From the NCBI GenBank assembly GCA_947650365.1, contig OX393551.1, positions 63,973,644 to 64,037,643 of the forward strand: a stretch of DNA of 64,000 bases. The letters are read 5' to 3'. The translations under genes and the position numbers were made by a program. Under the pieces are notes generated by a model. The model saw nothing but the letters and a program-made list of their open reading frames with translations, was not told the DNA's origin and made no database searches. Source of the stretch: Chamaelirium japonicum. Lineage: Eukaryota; Streptophyta; Magnoliopsida; Liliales; Melanthiaceae. This document shows positions 11,388-23,165 of this stretch, in pieces; positions within the stretch are counted from its first letter, which is position 1, and each line of letters starts with the position of its first letter.

Positions 11388-14300
11388 TGTAACACCTGTG
11401 GTGTTAGATTTGAGAATAATAGAAATCCTCAATGGCTAGTTTCGTCTTTTTACAGCCAGACTTTTTCTTCGGGCTTTTTCCCAATAAATGGATCGTAAAC
11501 CTATGAGATGTTTTACGTTCACATTCTCCGTAACTTCGAGCATGTCACGATGGTGCGTTTCGTGCAACGATCATGTGTATGCGCAGCCAGTTTCAGCAGC
11601 CTGGCAGGTAAACCCTAGAAAAGCGATAATTGGGCGATAGTTGTAGCTATTTTGTTTCTTACAAGAGATCGGGTGATCGGATCATAACGAAATAAGATAC
11701 GTTAGATGAGGCTCTGAGGGAGCTTTCCAATGAGCATGAGTTAGGGTCGATCCGACACCCGGGTGATTAGTTATTGCTATTTTGAGTTTTGGAGTCTTTC
11801 CTTCTTTTCGGGAGATCCAGAGGTCAGAAAATTATGTACCAAGTGCTAACGCGTTCGCGTTGACGAGACCTTTCCAACGAATCCTCTCGGGCCCTATTCC
11901 GACTTCCGGTTTGATAGTTACAAGTGATTATTCTTTTCAGCCCGGTTGATGGACGAATCGCACCCGGATTCCAACCAAGCCCGGTTCAGGGCTCGGGACC
12001 AAGCCCGACTAGCCCTAGAGCCTACCTCCCGGTCTTCTAGCATAATTTTAAGCTCTCTTGACCTCCCTCCCCAGTTATTTAAATTCGAAATTCAGATGAG
12101 AATAATCGGGTAAGATTTTGGGTTGATAAACCCATATCTTTTAGTCCTTATCCCTTCCCCTTAACCGACCCTATCCGCCCAGCCCATCTCACCATATCCA
12201 CAACAGCCTCCCCTCTCTATAAATAGAGAGAGAACGGGATAGAGAGAGATAGAGAGAGAGAGAGAGGACGTGAGAGAACGTGAGAGTAGAAGAGAGAGAA
12301 CGGGAGAAATAGAGAGAGAGAACGAGAGAAAGATAGAGAGAACGGGAGAAGTAGAGAGAGAACGCGAGAGTCATAGAGAGGGAAGGAGAAGAGATCGTGG
12401 AGAAGACTGGAGCACCCCGACCCGCCCCTCGCCGGAGCCCCGGCGAGCACGCCGAGATCCAAGGTCAGCCCCCTTTCCTCCTCTCATCCCCTTCGCGACC
12501 CAACCCGCAACCCCCGGCCCATCCTTCTCCCTTACCGCGGCCCGCTCGGGCGGACACCGCCGCCGCACCGAACCCCTCCCCGGCGACCTCCGACCTCCGA
12601 CCAAGCCCCGCGCGAGCCCCTCTCCGGCCGACCCCTCGGGCTCCGACGGCCGCTCCGGCCGCCTCCCACCGCGCCTCCTCCGTGGGGGTGGTGCGGGAGA
12701 GGCCGGCCGAGCGCTCGCCGGCGCTCCGGGCCGCCCCCTCCCGTCGGCCGTCGGCGCACAGGAACCAGCCCTTCGGGCTGGTCGCGTGGAGAAGAAGGAG
12801 AGGGGGGGTGGTTTGGTAATTTCCTATGTTATATTTAACCCCCAGACCCGACCCGTTTAGCCCTGAACCCGACCCGACCCAACATGGCACTGCAGACCCG
12901 ACCCGACCCAGCAGACCCAACCCATGCAGTGAACCGGTCTGGTTCACTTGAACCAGACAGTCGATTTTGGTTCGACTGCCATTTCTCCGTCCGAACTCGG
13001 AATTGGACGAAACCAGCGCTATTTCGACCGGCTCAGAAAATACTACCTGTTGGCCTTAGTCTAGAATAGTAATTATACTGTTTAATACCCTGTTTTATCC
13101 TTGGACCGAATCTTATCGCGGTACCATGGTTTGACCGTCGTTTCATCGTCCGAACTCGGATTCGGACGAAACTAGCGGCATTGTGCTCAGAACATTGAGC
13201 CCTACCTTTTAAACCCAGAATATAACCCTAGAACCCCTTCTACCCTAGTGAACCAGCCATGCGATCGATTTTATCGGTTCTACGTGGTTTGACCCGAAAC
13301 CATCCGACCGAAGTCAGATTCCAGCGAAACTGGAACCATCGGAAAGGGTTCTTCGAGCCCGATTCGGTGAGTAGGTTTAGCTTCTGTTTACTTGTTTGGC
13401 CTAGTATTGTTTAGGTTCGAGTTTTCCAGTCGCATGGATTTGTGTGCTGTCGACTCAATGTTGGTCCCCTATTGAGGGTGCCCGACTATCCTTGGCATAG
13501 AACCCTCATCGTAGATTCTTATGTTTTAATCGATAGAGTTGTGATGCGGAGCTGTGGTTATTATCAGACCTTGATCGTGATGATCCAGCGGAGACGGATC
13601 AGAAGCAAATAGCAAGTCGGAGTCGTGTGCGATCGACAACCAGGTGACATCTACTACCCTTGCGTGGTCTTTAATAGTGGGAAATGAGAATGACTAAGGG
13701 TAGGTGTCCATGACACTGCATGCGGGCCTCGCCGGGCATCGTCGCATGTGGTCAAGTGGATCCCGCCTTGCATGCGAAGTCGCGAGTCCGGCGACGCATG
13801 CTTAAAATATTAATAGAATAATAATAATGATTGCTTTTGATTGTATGCATGGACACCGTAATTAGGATTCCCTTAAATTAATCATTAAATTGAATATCTA
13901 ATAATTATCGGGACACACCCTCCTGAGAGGAGTATGGCAACCCTCGCACACGGGTCACTGGGATGAGTGTTTTACTTTACTGATTTATTATGTTGCATTG
14001 GTTGCGAGAGCAGTACGGGACCAGGGGTAAATTGTTGGAAATTGATAAGCATTAAATAGACTTTTTGTAGCTTCATTGTATATGTTGAAAGATGTTATGT
14101 GTGAATCTACCTGGTTAGAAGGTAGGGATCCCGTGCGCGCAAGGGCCGTGAACCACCCTGCGCGTACAGCCGAAGTTAAGTAGGTTATGGGTCACGGGCA
14201 AGGGTTGTGGTAAAGCCAATAGGAGGTGCCCTCGAGTAGGGATTGGCCTAGCAGCCCTGTCCCGGGGAGTTGAAGTCCCCATAGTAAAGCAAGTTGGGCG

Positions 14301-15435
14301 GTAGAGCTCCACCGTGAAAGACGGGAAACCCCTTATGATCATCTGGGTGATTTGTGCATGGTGTTGGTGGATGCACGGCGAGAGAGTTGGCCCTCTACAT
14401 CGAAATAAAAGGCCCTATAGTAATGCCCGACCGGGGGCAGGATGAACAAAATATCCGGGGTTCACATTTTGATAGTGTGTGTTTTATCTATATATGAATT
14501 TAGAATCGAGTGACTGTTTACATGATGACTTCGTGACTTTATATGAACGTCTTATTTAATTTGTTTTTTTATGCTGTAGAATATTGAATGGACTTCATGT
14601 TAGATAACCTAGTGACAGTAGGAATTGCATGTGAATGTAGACTACTGATAGGTTTAGGTATCATTCTGCAAACATTGATCCTACTAGAACTGATTGATCT
14701 TATCTTAATTTATTAAGATTAGTTGTCTCATATTATTAAAGACTATTAGGATGTCACTAGCCATTAATTTGGCTAATATCCCAATTTTCTATTGGGGGCT
14801 ACTCTTTCTCACGAGTAGGCTCAGTTGCTGGTCCGGAGGCTCAGGAGTAGCAGTAGGAGTCCAGAGGCGGAGTTAGAGTTGCAGTGTCACCTTTCTGCTT
14901 AGTACGTCTATCTTGTAGTCTTTTCTCTCAGACTTTGTAATTGTATTGGAATAAGAGTTTTCATTAGTTAGTTAGTATTCTATGGTTGTAGTTGCAATGG
15001 TTCCAGCTGAATTCTTTTGGGTAGGCCTCTCCTCAAGGCCCCAAGCCTAGGTTAGATCACCACAAAAATATAAAACGAATAACTGACCAAATTTGACAAG
15101 CCCAGTAGATAGGACCTTCAGACAGATGCACCGAGAGTTCGGGAGCGGGTGAGATACTCGGCTCGCCGTCGGAGGCTTGAGTCGCGTGCTCCTTTAGAAG
15201 ATATTCTGTCAGTATGTTGTGACACCATTGAGTCGCATGTACTGAAAGGATATCCCTTTTAAAGGTCGAGCCTGATCTTTTGTTTCTCCCCCTTCTTTCA
15301 TTTGCTTGTGTGTGAGCGTAGAAAGAGCCCAGTGAGGATCCTAAATTGGCATAGTTAAGTAACCAGTCCCAAAACCCTCTTCCTTTTCCCACCTCACACC
15401 CCAAGGATCGGTCTTCAAATTTCTGGGGCGTGACA
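11388..15435 (+). repeat. 3' LTR of the LARD (4,048 bp)
   Basis: It matches the 5' LTR at a constant offset of 6,430 bp until a one-base gap near 14927. It ends TGACA at 15435 and is followed by the right GGACC duplication. Most of the differences I could list against the 5' LTR are C/T or G/A. Confidence 0.9.
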
Positions 15436-15440
15436 GGACC

Positions 15441-15900
15441 TACTCTCTAGGATCCGCAAATCAAGCCCCCTTTATTGGGCCCGGACAATGGCCCAAAAGG
15501 GGCCCATCGATGAGGTCCGAGACCCGCGCCACCTCAACACTACCACGCCATCACTGCCATAACATGAACATACCTCAGGTATAAAAGAACCCCTATGGCT
15601 TAAATTGAAGGAGTTGGTCATTCGATTAGAGAAAGAGCGGATTCCAGAGTCAAAGCTCTATTCTTATCTTTTTGCTCTCTTCTAGTTGCTTCGTGCAACC
15701 ATATTGTAAGAAGCTTCTCTTGGTCTGTCAAGAGAATGCTCCCCCCCCCCCCAATTTCATATACATAATAATGCAAACAATATGGCACCTCTCGCCCAGA
15801 AACATAGGTCGCAAGACCAAACTTCGATAATAACTCCTCGTGTCGTCTCTCTATCTCTCTCTAATCTCTATCTCTACAACAAACAAACCATCCAAATCAA
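15441..15900. other. Right flank of the LARD, probably an older LTR fragment
   Basis: A plausible plus-strand promoter (TATAAAAG near 15581) is followed by a pyrimidine-rich stretch and a C run near 15742, an arrangement often seen in gypsy LTRs. No matching second copy is in the window. I see no coding sequence. Confidence 0.35.
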
Positions 15901-15989
15901 TCAAGAATTGTAGGGCGAAATTTCTGATCTAGATGGCACGAAAATTTTTCCCACAAAGTCGAAGATCTTTTATTTTAAAAGTAGAACTC

Positions 15990-18900
15990 AAAAACCGCTT
16001 CGTTTCTATAATAGCATCTAAGCTATTACTGATAATCAATATATCATCAAATATACACAGATGATCACTATATTGCCTTGATTCGCTTTAGTATATAGGC
16101 ATTTATCTAAGGTACTATGACTTAAACCATAAGAAGTTACTGCATTATCAAATTTGATATGCCACTGCTTTAATGCTTATTTCAGTATGTAGAGAGACTT
16201 AACAAGTCTACATACTTTATTCTATTAGCTAGTCAAAACAAACATTTTGGGTTGTTCCATATATACCTTCTCCTCGAGGTCGCCGTTAAGAAAGGCTATA
16301 TTTACATTCATTTGATGGACATGAAGATGGTGAATCGATGCTAGGACAAATAAGACTCAAATCAAAATCATTCTAGCCACAGAAGCATAAGTATCAAAAT
16401 AATCGATTCATTCCTTTTGACGAAATCCTTCACTACCAACATGCCTTAAAGGTTTAGAGAATAGCATATATATGATATTTTCTTTTGAACACCCATTTGC
16501 ACCCTATAGGTTTAGACCCAGAGGATAAATATGCTAGTTTTCAGTTTTAGTTACTCATGAGTGAGTCCATTTCATTATTTACTGGTTCCTTCCAAAAGAC
16601 AGCATCTCTAGATGATATGACTTCACTAAAATTCTTAGGGTCATCCTCTACCAGAAAGACAAAAGAAATTTTCTTAACTATTTAATTCTTATCTCCTTCT
16701 ACAAGATAGAAAGGGATCCGTTGGGAATCTATCTGATATGAGCCTAAAGATTTCTTTTTTCTTGCCCTTTGGCTTTTTACAAGGCTCATCAATATAATCA
16801 AATATAACAAGTGGATTCATATGAGATGGTTTAACCACCAACTCATCTCTAAAAATATGAATATTAGATTCTTTAAACTTAGATGTTAATGAGTTCTCAA
16901 AGAACTTTACATCTCTGGATTCCATTATGGGATTAGAATCCAAGTCCAATACTCTATATACCTTACTATTTTGTGCATACCCAATGAATGCATATCTAAT
17001 AGCTCTATGATCTAGTTTGGTCTTTTTAGGTTCAGAAACCCTGCAATAGGCTAAACCTTAGTCTTCTTAGAAGGTATCCTGTTAAGGATATGGCATGCAG
17101 TTAAGGGAGCTTCAACCTAAAGACCTAATGGTGGTTTGGAGGCAACAACATAGTGTTAACCATTTTCACAAGTGTTTGGTTTTTCTTCCAGCTAAACCGT
17201 TTTGTTGTGGTGTGTATGGTACAGTACACTGATATATAATACCATGATATTCACAGAAAGTAGAAAAATATTCTCCTCCTCTATCACTACACAGCATCTT
17301 AATCTTGCAATTAAGTTGATTTTCTACTTCTATTTTAAATAATATAAATATTAAAAGCTTAATCTTTATGTCTTAACAAATAGACATAATTGAATCTCGA
17401 GCAATCACCGATAAAAGTAATGAAATAACATTTTTCACCTCTCGTAATAACTCCATTAAGTTCACAAATGTCAGTGGGTATTAAGTCTAACAAGTTTGAA
17501 GTTCTCTCAACTCTAGGGAATGGTTTCTTAGATATTTTGAATTTTATACACACTTCATATTTATCAAACTTAGAAGCATCACAATCAGTTAAAATATATT
17601 TAATCATATTATTAATTGTGCTAATACTAATATGTGCAAGTCTATTATGCCACAAAGATAAAGAACACAAAATATAAGTAGAAAATCAGATTTGATTAAT
17701 ATATATCACTCTTAGTACAAAGTTTGATCATTCCATCATAGGAATATACATTCTCAACAAAAACATTATTTTTGATCAGGATTAATTTTTCTGCCTCATA
17801 CACAGTTTTGATTCCAGGCTTATACAGAAGGTCTCCACTTGCCAGATTTCTCGTCATATCAAAAATGTATAGAACATTACTGATGGTCACTTTCTTGTCA
17901 GCAATGAATAATATATTTACTGTTCATTTTCCAACTATCTTGGAACGTTCCTCATTGTCCATTTGTATCTCATGTCCATCTATCTCTTCATAGGACTTGA
18001 ATTCAACCCTATCAAGCAGACGTGGATCATTATGCAGGTGTCGTACCACCAGCCTTTTACTTCATTAACATCGCTCACCACAGTAATAATCGTTTTCTTT
18101 TCAACTGCATTGGTCTTGTCCTTCTTTTTGGCAAATTCTAGCAGTCGTGGGCATAATGCCCCTTTTTACCACAGACAATACAAGCACCTTTGGGTTTTTC
18201 TTCTTTGAATTTTGCTTGGTTCTTCTTAAATTTTCCTTGATCCTTCTTAGGACTCAAGGAATTGTCCTTATCTTTTACTTTTAGGATGACACTGTGTTTT
18301 CACTGTATTTGTCTTGGAATAATCCTCTTTATGGTCTCTAGATCGAGACTCTTCTTCTATGCGAAGTTGCTTCTGGATTTACTCCTAAGTAAAATCCTCT
18401 GTTTTATGCAGTATTCTCTTCATATAGTCTTTCCAACTCAGTGGTAATTTGGTAATAATTGCTCTTATTTGGAATGACTCAGGTATCTTAATTTTTACTA
18501 TTTTTATTTTGATAAGTAGAATTTGTAATTCACGTACTTGAGGAAGAATAGACTTACTATCTTCCATATGGAAATCGAAGTTGCAAAATATAAGAAATTT
18601 CTTCGTACCTTCTTCTTCTGCCTTGTATTTGAATTCATAAGCCTTCTATATTTACTTCACAGACGGATCATCGATGTAGAGATCGTACAGACAATCAATT
18701 AGAGTATTGAGGATATATCCTTGGCACATGAGTTCATCTTCTTGTCGCTTCTTTCTTTCGGCAGCACGCTCTTCGAGTTCTCCTTCATATTCCGAAATTG
18801 CAGGAATATCAGGATCGATGATGTAGAAAACCTTTAATGCCGTAAGAAGAAACTTCAACTTATCTTGCCTACAAGTAAAGTTCATCCCATCGAATCGGTC

Positions 18901-19854
18901 GAGATAAATGACATATTGATTCATGCATGACTTTGATGGTGGCAGCAGTAGGATCGATCTCCATTAGAGATAACGCTTTAAGATTGTTGGACAACTTGTA
19001 GATCAAGATCATGGAGACAGAAAATAATATAAATCAACGACTGAAGCGTGTATAATCCATTTTCCTTGAAGCGTTATTCGTGCCCACTTGTTGTTGTCGG
19101 GTCTCTCGCGAATTGCTTCCAGGATACTTCAGCCTTTGTAAGATTGCACCCAGCAATGGTGAAGAACTCCCAGGAATCTGCGACACGGGTTTCTCTAAAA
19201 GAGAATAAGAAGAAAAGAGAAAATTAGATTAGGATTCAGAGTACTTCGGAATAGCAAATAGGACTGAAATGGGTCTGGTTATATAGGGCTCGAGGCACCC
19301 CTTGGTAGACAACATATGCAATGGTTCGCAGGCTATCGGGTGCTAATCCGTCCAAGCAGATGGTTGCAACCTCCCACGCAAGTGTCCTGCCCATTCGGAT
19401 CGTAGCTTCCGCTTGGGCGGACTGTTGCCAACCGCCAACCCAAGCAGATGTTTGTGGCACCCTTTTAGACCCAATCGACACCCATTGGAGCCAACCGCTC
19501 CAAGTTGTAACCGTCATTTCAACTCGGCTCGGATCCAAGTTAGCCCAATTGGACTAAGCTTATCATAAAAGAAAAGCTCCTCAAGCGACTCGCGCCGATA
19601 TTAAATCCAAAGTGTGCCTCTAAAAGCCCAATGACACACGCACCGTATCGCCCAATCACACAACGTATAGCATCTCACCGTATAGGCACAAGTTTTATTA
19701 TTTATCCAAAATTGGCATATCATTCGTTGTACCCCGTGATATCCCTCCTTGTTAGTCACTCACTAACCAAGAAGTCTCAATAACTTTGTTGAAAGAATCC
19801 CAACTAAAATAGTTAAATATTAAACAATTTTGAAAATCCCCAACTGTTTTAAAC
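15990..19854 (-). mobile_element. Decayed Ty1/copia retrotransposon (Copia-C)
   Basis: Minus-strand order from high to low coordinate is: LTR (19092-19854), gag N-terminal region (about 18650-18925, beginning MNQYVIYLDRFDGMNF), gag middle and zinc-knuckle region (18120-18570), protease-side region (17690-17890), GAG-pre-integrase and integrase start (17359-17670, with WHNRLAHIS), and reverse-transcriptase remains down to about 16000. The matching 3' LTR is not found, so the low-coordinate end is missing or diverged. The element is broken many times over and is clearly a fossil, far older than the LARD beside it. The low-coordinate boundary is approximate. Confidence 0.75.
19092..19854 (-). 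repeat. 5' LTR of Copia-C
   Basis: Read on the minus strand it starts TGTTTAAAACAGTTGGGGA and ends GACCCGACAACA, next to the element's leader. A minus-strand TATA-like box lies near 19280. Ends were chosen from the TG/CA termini; no second LTR is available to test them. Confidence 0.55.
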
Positions 19855-20546
19855 AAGAGAATCATATTATATTATGCTAAAACTGAAGCCTCACACCGTG
19901 TTGTTTTCACATGAAAAGGCAAGCGACACAGAAACCGTTTGGCTGTTCGAAAGTGGGAGAAGTATAGGAAGTGTTGACTGTGACTTTTGGTCAGAAGTCT
20001 CAGTTCTGTTGTTTGTTTTGATGAAAGTGGTAAGACTAGAAACTGTAGCTCTTCCACTCTTACGGTTTGTTGTGGTGAAAGTGTTAGGCAGGAAAGTATG
20101 ACTTCCACCTCTTATGCTTGTTGTTTTGATGGAAATGCATGACTATAATTTTTTTTTAAAAAAAAAAGATCTCTCATGGTTGACCGGAAGTTAGGGGAAT
20201 GACGTGGCATAAAAAAACGCACTTCCGGACGTGGTAAGTGCGACTTCAAACCAAATTACTTTGAAGTCGAGTGGCTAAAAAACAAGCCTCTCAGATTTGA
20301 CCGAAAGTCACACTTTCGAGTTTCACACTTACATCGAAACTGACGCCTAAAGTGTTTGAGTTCTGGCACTTTAATGACTTCCGCGGCCAGTTACGTCGAA
20401 ACAAACTGCCCCATGGCTGATCTGTTTTCCCAAAGACCAGTTCGAAACTGGTGAGTCGTTCTAAAACTATTCTATTGTTGCGGCTTTGGTTCTTCATGCT
20501 AAACTCTTCGATCACTTACGAGTACGGCCTATTTTTGAGTCGCCGT
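19855..20546. other. Unassigned; repeat-like words but no element ends
   Basis: This stretch shares words such as GGAAGT and GTTTGG with 25640-25945 and contains an A/T run near 20151. I see no gene and no terminal inverted repeats. Confidence 0.3.
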
Positions 20547-21010
20547 TAGGGCTGACAGTAATGGGCCCGAATCCAGCCCAGGCCTGATTGGCCCAGCTCA
20601 CATCAAATTGATTTGGGCCTATATTCAAAACCTTATATATGGGCCTAGGCATATTTGTTGGGCCCAAAATTAAAACGGGTCAAATCAGAGCTTGTATAGA
20701 TCCGGCCCAAACACGGGCCACTTTTATAGTTCGGGTCTAGTTGATCTACAATTTGTAAAACAATTATATATATTTATAGAAGAATGAAAAATGTGCTAAC
20801 ATGCTCGATTGAATCTAAATAACCCTACTAAAGTAAAGTGGTCATTGGAGATTTTTGGACCCGGGCCTGAATCACTGATACGGGCTTTATCTTGCCCTTG
20901 TCTGTACTCGTTCTGAAAAGGACTCGGGCTTGGGCCAAACAAAAATATATATATGGGTATGACACGGGCTTGATGAAGTCCGGGCCAGGCCCGCCCTATT
21001 GCCAGCCCTA
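20547..21010. mobile_element. hAT-like MITE (GGGCC-rich)
   Basis: The ends form an inverted pair: TAGGGCTGACAGTAATGGG at 20547 and the complement of CCCTATTGCCAGCCCTA ending at 21010. The 464-bp interior is full of GGGCC and CGGGC words and an AT-rich core, with no transposase frame. This end sequence is typical of short non-autonomous hAT elements. I could not match an 8-bp target duplication, so the copy is old or its ends are slightly off. Confidence 0.7.
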
Positions 21011-21164
21011 CTACTAGGGCTTAGCACATGGTTAGCAACTAGCTATAAACAAGGAAATAATACAATTAAATCTTGTTTATCGAATTAGTTAGGTCAGGAG
21101 AAAATGTAGCCAATACATGTAGAGGGAAAGAAAGACACCACTCGAGATGGGTAAGATGCAATGG

Positions 21165-21360
21165 CTATCTTGTAGAGATCCAAGGGCACCCAACTGATAG
21201 TTCAGTTGGTGTTGCATCTCCCACTAGCAACCAATGGCAGTGGTCACGGTTCGACTCCCACTGTGGGTACTCCGCTTGCCAGATTTACTGGCCAAAAAGA
21301 TCCTTTAGGAAAGGGCCGCTTTCTCTTTCTATGTTGTTCCTGATTGTATTTTAACAGCTT
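21165..21360 (+). mobile_element. tRNA-derived SINE
   Basis: An RNA polymerase III A box (TAGTTCAGTTGG, 21198-21209, one change from consensus) and a perfect B box (GGTTCGACTCC, 21248-21258) are spaced as in a tRNA. The segment ACCCAAC to GTGGGT around them could pair as an acceptor stem. An unrelated tail with T-rich sequence follows. The tail and the imperfect cloverleaf argue for a SINE rather than a tRNA gene. Outer ends are approximate. Confidence 0.6.
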
Positions 21361-21606
21361 ACTATAAAGATTTAGAAAAGATTAATAATTGTAATGATTT
21401 TTTTATTGATCGGACTGGGGCGCCATGAATAGAACTCCCGTGGTTCCTACCTAAAAAAAAAAAGGTAAAATCAAATCCGATTTACTTTAGGCTAATTCGA
21501 TGGGTGGGCACGCCATAGGCTAATTTGGTGCTTACTATTGCATTTAATTCCTCTAATTCAGTGGTAATTGCTTGCCACCACATTTGCTTCCACTAATTTG
21601 TCGGTA

Positions 21607-22165
21607 ATTGTTTTTTGTTTTTAGAACCCCGAGGGTTAGGCGGCCCCCGACCAGTTATATTAAAATAAACTCATGAAACAATAAGGCTAAAAAAATCTTT
21701 CGCCTCAATAGACAGGGAGGCCGATCAAGGGACAAGCCATAGCTTGAAGGTTGAGACAACTGACCTTCTAAACTCCTCGGCGCTAGTTGTCTTATCATTG
21801 AATATCTGTTTGTTCCTTTCTAGTCATAGGACCCAGAGGATACCCATCACCAGTATATCCCACAAAATTCGATGTTCCTTCCTAACCCCCCTCCGCCTCC
21901 CCGAATGTCATAATTCTCTAATCCCTCGAAGTGATCATAGATTCTCCTCACCTTGGGACAGCAAAAGCAACAGGTGCACAGGGGACTCCTCAGCCGATTG
22001 ACAAAAGGTACAAGAGGAGTTTGACAGATTCAAGTTGTTTCTCTTCATGAGGTTCACTTTTGTCAAAATCTTATTCCGCGAGGCTAGCAATGAGAAGATC
22101 TTCACTTTAGTCGGTACCTTGGATATCCAGATCGTATTAGATGCATGGTAAAAACTTCTCAACCG
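21607..22165 (-). mobile_element. LINE 3' fragment (zf-RVT region)
   Basis: On the minus strand, around 21935-22162, the reading frame contains VPTKVKIFSLLASRNKILTK and a cysteine pair (CTFC), the zf-RVT signature found downstream of reverse transcriptase in plant LINEs. The low-coordinate end is T-rich (21607-21624), which on the element's strand is an A-rich tail following CCCTCGGGGTTCT. The RT and endonuclease parts are absent, so the copy is 5'-truncated. Confidence 0.7.
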
Positions 22166-22204
22166 GTGGAAGGAATTCGGCGATAATTATTGGTTGCAGA
22201 GAAA

Positions 22205-22364
22205 TTTTCAGCACGTCCTACGTACGCTACAACCGTTGCCCAGAGCCTATCAGCACGCTCTAAGTGCTGGGGGCCACTACCACCATGTGCTGGGGCCTAC
22301 TACCCCATGTCTCTTGAATTGTAGTAGGCCCTGCGGTTGTAGCATAAGCAGGATGTGCTGAAAA
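22205..22364. mobile_element. 160-bp fold-back element
   Basis: The left arm TTTTCAGCACGTCCTACG continues to GCTACAACCG (22205-22235) and is the near-complement of the right arm CGGTTGTAGC to GTGCTGAAAA (22334-22364), with a few mismatches. The interior contains a second small palindrome around CAGCACGCTCTAAGTGCTG. It would fold into one long hairpin. No clear target duplication is seen, so I leave the superfamily open. Confidence 0.6.
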
Positions 22365-22586
22365 ACATTTCGTTGGTCGCCACATTTAATTACTTCCTTT
22401 AAATCAGCAAAAACTTTCCTACTTCGGCAACTTAGCCACCGATTATAGTTGGTTATTTTTTTAAAAAAAATAATACAGATGTAATCATCCAATTTAACAA
22501 TGACCACCAATTTAGGTGCATTCTGTTGTAGTGTCTGACTTCCCCTACTTTTTTTTGTATCAACTTTTTATATTAAATTTGCAAAC

Positions 22587-22624
<38 letters not shown>

Positions 22625-23160
22625 CGCGCGCGCCATACGCACATGCGCACATACACACACCAAAACAATAAAAAGAAAAGAAAAAAAAAACAAAATATAG
22701 TAAAACTATAAAATAAATGTGCAATTATGGTTGCATCCTAGCGATTAACCCGATGTTTTTCTCTCGAGCAGTCGCATGATCAAATGTTAGGTTTTGTCTT
22801 TCGTCATGTGACGTATAAATAACACGTACGGTGCTCATGTGGAAAAAAACAAGGCTCGATCTTTTACAAGGAAAAAGCTTCGCGCACCTATGGTTGATAG
22901 GCTTCGACCTTTGATATATTTGGTGCAATGACACTTAATGCACCGCTCTAACAGATTGGTACGTCCTCTTTTTTAAAAAATAAGAAAAAGACTAATAAAA
23001 AACTATACATTGATAAAAATAAAATCTGATGATCAAAGCACGAGATAAAGTCGTCCTTGGAAAGCATAAAGGAGGTAACCTTACATACCACTTTGGTGGT
23101 GCTCAAACTCATGCACTTCTTGGAAAGTAAAAACTAGATGGCCTCAAAGTCCGACTTTCA
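22365..23160. other. Unassigned sequence with a poly-C/(GC)n run
   Basis: Nothing coding is seen. A run of 35 C residues (22589-22623) is followed by alternating GC (22624-22632) and CA-rich sequence, a site prone to slippage and assembly error. Confidence 0.5.
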
Positions 23161-23165
23161 TGTAA

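Larger units (their letters stand above)
4958..15435 (+). mobile_element. Non-autonomous LTR retrotransposon with giant LTRs (LARD type)
   Basis: The element has two near-identical LTRs (4958-9006 and 11388-15435, about 4.05 kb each) that start TGTAACACC and end GGCGTGACA, flanked by GGACC duplications. The interior (9007-11387) begins with a primer-binding site matching initiator-Met tRNA and ends in a polypurine region, but contains no gag or pol reading frame. It must therefore have moved using another element's proteins. The sequence before the 3' LTR (GGGACGAAAATTTCTTTAAG) resembles the 3' end of Tekay/Del-type Ty3/gypsy elements. By eye the LTRs differ at about 50 of 4,048 positions (about 1.2%), roughly half a million years at commonly used plant rates. 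Structurally it looks whole. Confidence 0.9.

Noticed and set aside
20547-21010. 8-bp target duplication for this hAT-like MITE
   Set aside because: The eight bases on either side do not match under any end placement I tried, so I report the element without one.
21188-21269. Functional tRNA gene
   Set aside because: A and B boxes are good, but the anticodon arm does not form cleanly and an unrelated tail follows, as in SINEs.
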